From Oceanipulchritudo sp964345345 (GTDB taxonomy: Bacteria > Verrucomicrobiota > Verrucomicrobiia > Opitutales > Oceanipulchritudinaceae): DNA of 64,000 bases. Shown one piece after another: positions 1 to 6,836 of the stretch; positions within the stretch are counted from its first letter, which is position 1, and each line of letters opens with the position of its first letter. Under the pieces are notes generated by a model. The model saw only the letters and a list, made by a program, of their open reading frames with translations. It did not search any database and was not told the origin of the DNA. The position numbers and the translations under genes are program-made. The DNA is taken from assembly GCA_964345345.1 (NCBI GenBank), contig CAYFRH010000002.1:7592-71591 (forward strand), read 5' to 3'.

Positions 1-752
1 CCAATCCGCGCCAGCCCAGAAAATCCTTTTCCGAGGACCATCTGAAGGAGCTGGCCGAGAGCATTCGTTCCGAAGGTCTTCTCCAGCCCGTGGTCGTGCG
101 CCACCAGGACGCCGAGTATGAACTCATCGCCGGGGAGCGCCGGTGGCGGGCCTGCCAGTTACTCAAGTTGCGCTACATTCCCGCGCGTATTATGCAGGCG
201 AGCGAGTCCTCCAGCGCGGTTCTCTCCCTTATCGAGAATCTTCAACGGGAGGACCTTAATCCCATCGAAGAAGCGATGGGCCTTGCCAGCCTTCTCAAAG
301 ATTTTGATCTTACCCAGGAACAGGTGGCCGAACGGGTGGGGCGTTCCCGGGCCGCCGTCGCAAACGCCCTGCGGCTTCTTCAGTTGCCCCGTGAGATCCA
401 GGGCTATCTCATCAAGAGCCACCTTTCTGTCGGGCACGCCAAGGTTCTGCTCGGGGTCGAGGATCCGGAGACCCGCCTCGCCCTTGCGCGCCAGGCCATC
501 GAGCGGGAATGGAGCGTCCGCGAGACGGAGCGCCGCGTTGAACAAAGCGGGAACGCTCCCTCCCGAAAATCCGCCGCACGAAAACAGAACAGCGATGAGC
601 AGGTGGCTCTGCGCAGTGTCGAAAACCAGCTCTCCACCGGCCTCAGTACCCGCGTGTTCCTGAAGCACAGCCCGAAAAAAGGCCGCATTATCATCGAGTA
701 CTACGGGAACGACGATCTGCAGCGCATTATGGAAAAAATGGGGATGCAGTAG
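1..752 (+). CDS. parB: Chromosome-partitioning protein ParB (5' end outside window)
   Basis: ParB binds centromere-like parS sites, spreads as a CTP-dependent clamp and partners with ParA in chromosome segregation. The frame is open to the left edge, where codons from base 3 read NPRQPRKSF and SIRSEGLLQPVVVR, the start of the ParB N-terminal domain, so only the extreme N-terminus is missing. Visible family marks are the GERRWRA box, the ENLQREDLNPIEEA box, a helix-turn-helix around RSRAAVANALRLLQLP, and the short C-terminal dimerisation segment ending in LQRIMEKMGMQ. The GTG at 90 is an internal valine, not the start. secG follows after 79 bases on the same strand; parA is expected upstream but cannot be seen. 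Confidence 0.95.
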   Translation, partial: NPRQPRKSFSEDHLKELAESIRSEGLLQPVVVRHQDAEYELIAGERRWRACQLLKLRYIPARIMQASESSSAVLSLIENLQREDLNPIEEAMGLASLLKDFDLTQEQVAERVGRSRAAVANALRLLQLPREIQGYLIKSHLSVGHAKVLLGVEDPETRLALARQAIEREWSVRETERRVEQSGNAPSRKSAARKQNSDEQVALRSVENQLSTGLSTRVFLKHSPKKGRIIIEYYGNDDLQRIMEKMGMQ

Positions 753-831
753 GGGATCCCCTGGAGATTTTCCTTGAAACTTAATCTCCCGGAACCCAAT
801 TTTCGCTGTTTTTTCTAACAACGGCCGGGCC

Positions 832-1254
832 ATGCTCAACATTATCATATCTTTCCTGACCTTCGTGCTGATCCTCATCAGCCTCTTTATGGTGCTGGTG
901 ATCCTCATGCAACGAGGCAGCTCCGGAGGCGGCATGGGGTCGGCCTTCGGTGGCGGTGCCGCCGAGTCTGCTTTCGGCGCGGAAACGACGAACATTCTGA
1001 CTCGTGCCACGAAGTGGTCGGCTCTCGGATTCTTCGTCATCGCCCTGTCCCTCTATCTCCTGTACATGGAGCGGGAACAAGGTAGCACTGACCAGGGAGA
1101 AACCGACCTTCCGGACATTCCCGTGGAAATGAGCGAAGAGGCTGCTCCCGCCGAGGAATTACCCGGGGAAACCACCCCTCCTGAAGTGGAGGGAGAAGCG
1201 GCCGCCGAAGAAGGAAGTCCGGAGACGCGCCCCGATCCCGAGCCGCAGGAATGA
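832..1254 (+). CDS. secG: Preprotein translocase subunit SecG with long acidic tail
   Basis: SecG is the small accessory subunit of the SecYEG channel in the inner membrane. Two hydrophobic segments (about residues 3-25 and 63-82) flank the family-typical glycine-rich cytoplasmic loop containing QRGSSGGGMGSAFGGG. The remaining ~55 residues form an acidic, proline-rich tail (Glu/Ala/Pro), making the protein 140 residues, longer than many SecG proteins. Start at the ATG immediately before the first membrane segment. No Shine-Dalgarno is visible. The stop overlaps the start of the next gene by ATGA, implying coupled translation with a secreted LolA-like protein. Confidence 0.93.
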   Translation: MLNIIISFLTFVLILISLFMVLVILMQRGSSGGGMGSAFGGGAAESAFGAETTNILTRATKWSALGFFVIALSLYLLYMEREQGSTDQGETDLPDIPVEMSEEAAPAEELPGETTPPEVEGEAAAEEGSPETRPDPEPQE

Positions 1255-2090
1255 GGCCGGTTTTTTCCTCTTTCTCTTTTTGCTTACGTCCGTTCCGCTT
1301 TTTGGCGGGCGGGCGTTTTTTCATCCGCCTTTCCTTTTCTTTCCTTATTTGTCTGCTCCTCGCCCAGCCCGCGTCCGGCCAGTTTAAGTTCCGCGAGGCG
1401 CCCAACCGGCAGGATCCGCGTCCCCTTGCCGGAGAAGAGGGCGAAGCCATTTGGAACGCTTTTGAGGCCAACCGCGCCCTCGGTTCCTTTGTCCTGCAGG
1501 GCAGGCTCATACATCGTCCGCCTCGGGACCCCTCCCGCCGTTACGGCCTCCGCCTTGAGGGAACCTGGACCGAAAAAGCCCGCAGCACTACAATCCGCCT
1601 TCGCGCGCCTGATGGAATTGTCACTACGCATCACCTTCGGATGGAAGGCGGGTCCGAAGAAAAAACGGTTTTTTTCCGCGACGAGGATACGGAGGCATGG
1701 GAAAGGGCAGAATCCGCACGGTTGCAGGAACCCCTTCTCCCGGGCCTTCCCTTCTCCCGGGCCGATCTTCTCATGACCTATCTTGAATGGGAAGTTCGTC
1801 ATTACAAGGGTCCCGATCGATTGCATGGTAGACCCGCTCATGTTTTCGCCCTGCACAATCCGCGCGAACACATTTCACCAAGCCGTGTCGAGGTATGGCT
1901 CGACGAGGATTATGCCGCCATCCTGCGCATCGATATTTTCGCTACGGAAAAGGAGCGGACCGCCCGGATCCGGGTCGGCGGTTTCCGCGAATACTCCAGC
2001 GGGTGGATGTTCAGCAGCCTGATCTGGGAAAACCGGCGGACGCGTGACCGCATCCGTCTCGAGGTAGAGGATTTTTCCCTACATCCCTGA
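1251..2090 (+). CDS. Secreted LolA-like (outer-membrane lipoprotein-sorting type) protein
   Basis: This 279-residue protein begins with a basic stretch and a hydrophobic segment ending near PASGQ (about residues 25-44), consistent with a Sec signal peptide. The mature part has the beta-rich pattern of LolA-like proteins annotated as outer-membrane lipoprotein-sorting proteins: a GPDRLHGRPAHVF stretch followed by RVEVWLDEDYAAILRIDIF, where residue-level prediction of bulky side chains on an antiparallel sheet fits a lipid-binding half-barrel. It overlaps secG by four bases (ATGA), placing it in the same transcript and linking it to export. The true ligand is unknown; assignment rests on fold-like pattern, not on catalytic residues. 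No cysteine lipobox is seen. Confidence 0.65.
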   Translation: MRPVFSSFSFCLRPFRFLAGGRFFIRLSFSFLICLLLAQPASGQFKFREAPNRQDPRPLAGEEGEAIWNAFEANRALGSFVLQGRLIHRPPRDPSRRYGLRLEGTWTEKARSTTIRLRAPDGIVTTHHLRMEGGSEEKTVFFRDEDTEAWERAESARLQEPLLPGLPFSRADLLMTYLEWEVRHYKGPDRLHGRPAHVFALHNPREHISPSRVEVWLDEDYAAILRIDIFATEKERTARIRVGGFREYSSGWMFSSLIWENRRTRDRIRLEVEDFSLHP

Positions 2091-2179
2091 ACCGTTTCTT
2101 CCCCCCGCACTGTCGTTGCGCCCCATTTTTTGGGGCTTGTCCGGGGTGCAGCCATTTTTCAATACTTTTTTGTTGAAAT

Positions 2180-2208
2180 TTGGAAAATATCTTGTAGACC
2201 GGGATATT
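2180..2208 (+). promoter_or_regulatory. Candidate sigma-70-type promoter of the histone-like gene
   Basis: The 2150-2230 interval is markedly AT-rich in a GC-rich region. It contains TTGGAA (2180-2185) and GATATT (2203-2208) separated by 17 bases, each matching four of six consensus positions, giving a leader of roughly 27 bases before the ATG at 2242. A purine-rich GGGAGA at 2231-2236 may serve as ribosome binding site. This is inferred from spacing and composition only. Confidence 0.4.
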
Positions 2209-2241
2209 GAGTACTTACAAATTAATACAGGGGAGAAACCT

Positions 2242-3024
2242 ATGCCTAAACAGCCAAAACAAAGCCACGTGAAAACGACACCGCTTAGTTTTGAGATCGA
2301 TGCCGACCTCGCTGACAGCCTTGAAAAGCTGCGCCGTCAGTTGGGAAACGTTTCCATCTCGAAACTGATCGATCACGCCATCGAGCGGTTTGATTACTCC
2401 AAAATCTCCCGCAAAGCCGGTGGGGAAAGGAGGCAGTTGTCGGTCCGACTCTCCGACGACAAACGCGGTGTCCTCGACAAATTGTCGAGATCCGAAAAAG
2501 TCAGCATGGCGTACCTGATTCGCCATGCCCTCGAATCCCTGATGGATTCCGCCCGGACCAGGACGGTCCAGGCTCAACTCCGGAAGGCTCTTGCCAGCGC
2601 GGCTCCGGCTGCGGCGAAAAAGACGGCCACCAAAAAGGGCGCGAAGAAGGCCGCCACCAAGAAAAGTCCTGCCAAGAAAGCCACCGCCAAAAAGGCCGGT
2701 ACTAAGAAAGCGGCAGCCAAAAAGGCCGGTTCTAAAAAAGCGGCCGCGAAGAAGGCCGCCACCAAGAAGAGTCCTGTGAAGAAAACCGCGAAGAAAGCGG
2801 TTGCGAAAAAGGCAGGCACCAAAAAAGCGGCCGCCAAGAAGAGCGCCGCCAAGAAGGCGCCTGCCAAAAAGGCAGCGGTGAAAAAGGCCACGGTGAAAAA
2901 AGCTGCGACAAAAAAGGGTCCGGCGAAAAAAGCCGCGCGCAAAACGGCAGTGAAAAAGAAAGTGCCAAGCAAGAAAGCGGTGGCCGGCAAGCGAGTCGCG
3001 AAAAAAGGCCGCTCCGCTAGTTGA
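2242..3024 (+). CDS. Tandem ribbon-helix-helix protein with histone H1-like Lys/Ala tail
   Basis: A 260-residue predicted nucleoid protein. Residues about 12-50 and 62-101 each show a short strand followed by two helices (LSFEIDADLADSLEKL... and LSVRLSDDKRGVLDKL...), the layout of a ribbon-helix-helix half, so one chain may form a pseudo-dimeric DNA-binding unit. From about residue 113 to the end the sequence is almost entirely AAKKA/TKKA/PAKKA repeats, as in histone H1 C-terminal tails and bacterial H1-like proteins, which bind DNA non-specifically by charge. The ATG at 2242 is chosen over the upstream in-frame start at 2116 because it has a GGGAGA at 2231-2236 and begins a sensible N-terminus. 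A strong terminator follows, so the gene appears monocistronic. Nucleoid compaction and regulation are inferred. Confidence 0.85.
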   Translation: MPKQPKQSHVKTTPLSFEIDADLADSLEKLRRQLGNVSISKLIDHAIERFDYSKISRKAGGERRQLSVRLSDDKRGVLDKLSRSEKVSMAYLIRHALESLMDSARTRTVQAQLRKALASAAPAAAKKTATKKGAKKAATKKSPAKKATAKKAGTKKAAAKKAGSKKAAAKKAATKKSPVKKTAKKAVAKKAGTKKAAAKKSAAKKAPAKKAAVKKATVKKAATKKGPAKKAARKTAVKKKVPSKKAVAGKRVAKKGRSAS

Positions 3025-3078
3025 AGCGTTTTCCCCAGCACCGGGGTTCTGATACGCCGGAGCTGATTTTCTTTTCCC

Positions 3079-3109
3079 ATCCTCCCTTTTGCCGGGGAGG
3101 ATTTTTTTT
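3079..3109 (+). terminator. Intrinsic terminator after the histone-like gene
   Basis: An 8-bp perfect stem (ATCCTCCC at 3079-3086 with GGGAGGAT at 3095-3102) and an 8-base loop run directly into a T tract at 3102-3109. It lies 55 bases after the stop codon and upstream of icd, separating the two transcripts. Confidence 0.82.
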
Positions 3110-3187
3110 CGTCTGCGAAAAGCGCGATGGGAAAAAGCCTTGCAGAGGCCGGGAGGTAGCCGAAAGGTTGGCAAAACCAAGCAAATT

Positions 3188-4426
3188 ATGGAACAGAACG
3201 AACAAACGGGCGCACCTATTGAAGTGAACAGCGATGGAAGTCCGCAGGTGCCGGACCGGCCAATTCTTCCTTTCATTGAGGGGGATGGAACAGGTCCGGA
3301 TATCTGGGCGGCAGCCGTCCGGGTTTTCGATGCCGCAGTGGAAAAAGCCTACGGGGGTCGACGGCAAATTGTCTGGAAGGAAGTTCTCGCCGGAGAAAAA
3401 GCCTACAAGGCAACGGGAGACTGGTTGCCTGCGGAGACGTTGGAGGCTTTCCGCACGTATCGGGTCGGCATCAAAGGACCGTTGACGACGCCGGTGGGCG
3501 GAGGAATCCGCTCCCTCAATGTGGCTCTGCGGCAGGAACTTGATCTCTACGTTTGTCTGCGCCCGGTCCGTTATTTTAAAGGCGTGTCCAGTCCTCTGAA
3601 AAAACCGGAGGATACCGACATGGTCATTTTCCGGGAAAACACCGAGGACATATACGCCGGCATTGAATTCGCTTCCGGAACCGAGGAAGCGGAACAATTA
3701 AAACACTGGCTTGGGCAGAGTTTTCCGGAAAAAATGAAAAAGGTCCGCTTTCCCGATACAGCCGGTTTCGGATTGAAACCGGTTTCCCAGGAGGGGACGC
3801 GTCGTCTTGTTACGGCGGCGATTCACTATGCCCGGGAGCGCAAACGCGAGAGCGTGACGCTCGTGCACAAGGGGAATATCATGAAGTACACCGAGGGGGC
3901 GTTTCGCGACTGGGGCTATCAGACAGCGCAGGAGGAATTCGGGGCGGAACTCCTCGACGGCGGTCCGTGGTGCAGGCTTCCGGACGGCCTCATCATCAAG
4001 GATGTGATTGCCGACGCGTTCCTGCAGCAAATACTCACCCGGCCATCGGAGTACGACGTCGTGGCAACCTTGAATCTGAACGGAGACTACATTTCAGACG
4101 CGCTTGCCGCTCAGGTCGGGGGGATTGGCATCGCTCCGGGCGGAAATGTCAGCTACGAGAACGGTGCGGCGATTTTCGAGGCGACCCACGGTACGGCGCC
4201 CAAATACGCCGGGCAGGACAAGGTCAATCCGGGCTCGCTGATCCTTTCCGGAGAAATGATGCTCCGCTACCTCGGATGGAACGAGGCGGCTGACCTTATC
4301 ATCCGGGGAGTGGAGGGAGCGATTGCCCATCACAAAGTGACCTACGATTTCGCCCGCATGCTGGAAGGGGTGGAACCTGTTTCCTGCTCCGGTTTCGGTG
4401 AAGCCGTGATCGGGGAAATGGCGTAA
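3188..4426 (+). CDS. icd: NADP-dependent isocitrate dehydrogenase
   Basis: Oxidatively decarboxylates isocitrate to 2-oxoglutarate in the TCA cycle and supplies the carbon skeleton for glutamate and glutamine made by the adjacent nitrogen genes. At 412 residues it matches the E. coli-type enzyme. Recognisable parts are the GDGTGPDIW nucleotide/substrate entry motif, SLNVALRQELDLYVCLRPVR, RENTEDIYAGIE (with the regulatory Ser/Thr region nearby), the LVHKGNIMKYTEG substrate loop and the HGTAPKYAGQDKVNPGSLIL NADP-binding segment. Start at the ATG (3188) giving MEQNEQTG; a longer in-frame extension to 3089 would run into the terminator stem and is rejected. No Shine-Dalgarno is evident. Confidence 0.95.
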   Translation: MEQNEQTGAPIEVNSDGSPQVPDRPILPFIEGDGTGPDIWAAAVRVFDAAVEKAYGGRRQIVWKEVLAGEKAYKATGDWLPAETLEAFRTYRVGIKGPLTTPVGGGIRSLNVALRQELDLYVCLRPVRYFKGVSSPLKKPEDTDMVIFRENTEDIYAGIEFASGTEEAEQLKHWLGQSFPEKMKKVRFPDTAGFGLKPVSQEGTRRLVTAAIHYARERKRESVTLVHKGNIMKYTEGAFRDWGYQTAQEEFGAELLDGGPWCRLPDGLIIKDVIADAFLQQILTRPSEYDVVATLNLNGDYISDALAAQVGGIGIAPGGNVSYENGAAIFEATHGTAPKYAGQDKVNPGSLILSGEMMLRYLGWNEAADLIIRGVEGAIAHHKVTYDFARMLEGVEPVSCSGFGEAVIGEMA

Positions 4427-4442
4427 GCTCCCCCCTTCGGAA

Positions 4443-5405
4443 ATGGGTCTGGAACCCGGCCATGCGAAAGCGATTGAGGCCCTCACGAAAGTGAAGGCTC
4501 GTCTTGGTGACGTCATCCGGGGCAAGGGCGAAGTTCTCGACCGGGTCCTGATCTGCCTCTTGAGCGGGGGACACCTCCTGCTTGAGGACCTCCCCGGAAT
4601 GGGCAAGACAACACTTGCCTATGCGCTTGCCTGCGCCCTGAAGGCCGATTTTCAGCGTATCCAATTTACGAGTGATCTGCTGCCGGCGGATGTTCTCGGT
4701 GTCTCCGTGTACGAAGAGCAAAAGAGCCGCTTTGTCTTCAAGCCGGGTCCGGTATTCGCGAATATTCTTCTCGCCGATGAAATCAACCGGACAACTCCGA
4801 AAACGCAAAGTGCTCTCCTTGAAGTCATGGACCGGGGGCGCGTTTCCATGGATGGAGAAACCCATGAGGTAGGGAAGCCCTTCATGGTTTTCGCGACCCA
4901 GAACCCGGTCGATTTTGAGGGAACCTTTCCGCTTCCGGACAGCCAGATGGATCGCTTTTTCATGCGAACGCAGATGGGATATCCCGCTTTCGCCGATGAA
5001 AAGGAAATCCTCGCGGCGGGCCTGCGGCACTACGACCGCATCGGGGGAGAAGCCGTTGTCAGCCGCGAGGAAGTCCGTGAATGGCAGGAGCAGGTGGAGC
5101 GGCTATACATCGAGGAAAGTGTGCTGGAATACCTGCTCCGCATTGTGCGTTCGACGCGGGAGGAAGAAAGCTTCCGCAGTGGCATCAGCCCTCGCGGGGC
5201 TTTAGCTCTTAAAGTCGCGGCACAGGCGCGGGCCTTTTACCTTGGACGGTCCTTCGTGCTTCCGGAGGATGTTGAGACCCTTTTTGTGCCGGTTTGCGCG
5301 CATCGTCTGGTCAGCCGCTTCCACGGTTCCGATCCGCTTGAGGAACGGGAGAGGGTGGAAGGCCTGCTGGCGGCGATTCTGGAGAAAGTGCCGGCGCCCC
5401 TGTGA
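4443..5405 (+). CDS. MoxR-family AAA+ ATPase
   Basis: A 320-residue AAA_3 ATPase: Walker A LPGMGKTTLA near residue 50, Walker B ILLADEINR near 110, the sensor-1 region FATQNPVDFEGTFPLPDSQMDRF and a C-terminal lid domain. MoxR proteins act as chaperones that insert cofactors or remodel complexes, normally with a DUF58 or von Willebrand A partner encoded next door. Here no such partner follows: the next gene, glnA, converges from the other strand. It starts 17 bases after icd, so it may be co-transcribed with it. Target unknown. Confidence 0.93.
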   Translation: MGLEPGHAKAIEALTKVKARLGDVIRGKGEVLDRVLICLLSGGHLLLEDLPGMGKTTLAYALACALKADFQRIQFTSDLLPADVLGVSVYEEQKSRFVFKPGPVFANILLADEINRTTPKTQSALLEVMDRGRVSMDGETHEVGKPFMVFATQNPVDFEGTFPLPDSQMDRFFMRTQMGYPAFADEKEILAAGLRHYDRIGGEAVVSREEVREWQEQVERLYIEESVLEYLLRIVRSTREEESFRSGISPRGALALKVAAQARAFYLGRSFVLPEDVETLFVPVCAHRLVSRFHGSDPLEERERVEGLLAAILEKVPAPL

Positions 5406-5426
5406 TTCCCAGGGAGGCGGCGGCGA

Positions 5427-6836
5427 TCAGACGTCGTAGTAGAGATCGTACTCGCGGGGATGAGGGCGGAGGCGGACTTCGTCGTATTCAGCCATTTTCA
5501 GGTCGATGAAGTTCTCGACGAAGTCATCGGTGAAAACATCTCCCTTTAGCAGAAAGTCGCGGTCTTCAGCAAGGGCTTGCAGGGAGCCGCGAAGGCTTTC
5601 CGGAACCGTATCGAGGTTGGCGGCCTCCTCGGGCGGCAGGTCGTAGAGATTCTTGTCGATGGCATCCCCGGGATTGATGCGGTTTTCAATGCCGTCGAGG
5701 CCTGCCATGAGGATAGCGGAAAAGGCGAGGTACGGATTGGCGGAGGGATCCGGGCAGCGGAACTCCACCCGCTTGGCCTTGGGGCTGTCGCTGTAGGTCG
5801 GAATCCGGCAGATGGCGGACCGGTTTCGCGCCGAATAGGCGAGAATGACCGGGGCCTCAAATCCCGGAACAAGGCGCTTGTAGGAGTTGTTGGTCGGATT
5901 GGTGAGGGCGCAGAGAGCCTTGGCATGGCGGAGAATGCCGCCGATGTAATGCAGCCCCTGCTCGCTGAGGCCGGCATAGCCGTCTCCGGCCATGACGGGG
6001 GTCTCGCCTTTCCAGAGGGACGAGTGGACGTGCATGCCGGAACCGTTGTCCCCGAAGATGGGTTTTGGCATAAAGGTGGCGGTCTTGCCGAACTGAGCGG
6101 CGACATTTTTCACCACGTACTTGTACTTGCACAGGTTGTCCGCCATGAGGAGGAGACTGTCGAAGCGTAGGTCGATTTCGCACTGTCCGCCGGTGGCGAC
6201 CTCGTGGTGCTGGGCCTCGACGTCGATGCCGATCCGCTGCATCGTGGTGACCATTTCATTACGTAGATTCATGAGCCGGTCCATGGGCGGCACCGGGAGG
6301 TAACCCTCCTTGTGCGGGATTTTGTGGCCGAGATTGGGAAACTCTTCTGTAGCGGTATTCCAGGTACCTTCGGAGGAATCGACACGGTAAAAGGACTCGT
6401 TGGAGGTGCTGCGGTAGCGGACATCGTCGAAGACGAAAAACTCGGCTTCCGGTCCGAAGAAGGCCTTGTCTCCAATGCCGGTGGCCCGGAGGTATTCCTC
6501 GGCTTTGACGGCGATGCCGCGGGGCGAGCGCGAGTAGGGGTCGCGGGTGATGGGGTCCTCGATGTCGCAGGTCAGGCTGAGGGTGGGCTGGGTCACGAAG
6601 GGGTCGAGGAAAGCGGTGCGGGGATCGGGGATGACGAGCATGTCGGAGGCTTCAATTCCCTGCCAGCCCCGGATGGAGGAGCCGTCGAAGCCCAGCCCGT
6701 CCTCGAAAATATTCTCGTCGAAGTGCTCGACGGGAATGGTGAAGTGCTGCCAGCGACCGTGGATGTCGCAGAATTTGAAATCGACGAAAAGGACTTCCTT
6801 TTCGCGGAGGAGGGTAAGAATTTCCTGAGGCGTCAT
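5427..6836 (-). CDS. glnA: Glutamine synthetase type I
   Basis: Joins ammonia to glutamate with ATP hydrolysis, the entry point of nitrogen assimilation. The 469-residue length and sequence fit the GSI-beta, adenylylatable class: N-terminal DGSSIRGWQGIEASDM, the FGPEAEFFVFDD and GSGMHVH ATP/metal segments, the NPTNNSYKRLVPGFEAP loop, RNRSAICRIP, and the adenylylation site NLYDLPPEE with the tyrosine at about residue 398. Its start overlaps the stop of glnE by ATGA, so synthetase and its modifying enzyme are translated from one mRNA with glnE first. It converges on the MoxR gene with only 21 bases between stops and no obvious terminator. Confidence 0.98.
   Translation of the reverse strand: MTPQEILTLLREKEVLFVDFKFCDIHGRWQHFTIPVEHFDENIFEDGLGFDGSSIRGWQGIEASDMLVIPDPRTAFLDPFVTQPTLSLTCDIEDPITRDPYSRSPRGIAVKAEEYLRATGIGDKAFFGPEAEFFVFDDVRYRSTSNESFYRVDSSEGTWNTATEEFPNLGHKIPHKEGYLPVPPMDRLMNLRNEMVTTMQRIGIDVEAQHHEVATGGQCEIDLRFDSLLLMADNLCKYKYVVKNVAAQFGKTATFMPKPIFGDNGSGMHVHSSLWKGETPVMAGDGYAGLSEQGLHYIGGILRHAKALCALTNPTNNSYKRLVPGFEAPVILAYSARNRSAICRIPTYSDSPKAKRVEFRCPDPSANPYLAFSAILMAGLDGIENRINPGDAIDKNLYDLPPEEAANLDTVPESLRGSLQALAEDRDFLLKGDVFTDDFVENFIDLKMAEYDEVRLRPHPREYDLYYDV

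Noticed and set aside
752..761. GGGGATCCCC palindrome after parB as terminator
   Set aside because: It has no loop and no T tract, so it cannot form a terminator hairpin.
2580..3015. Lysine-codon tandem repeats as satellite DNA
   Set aside because: The repeats stay in frame across the whole stretch and encode a coherent H1-like tail, so they are coding.
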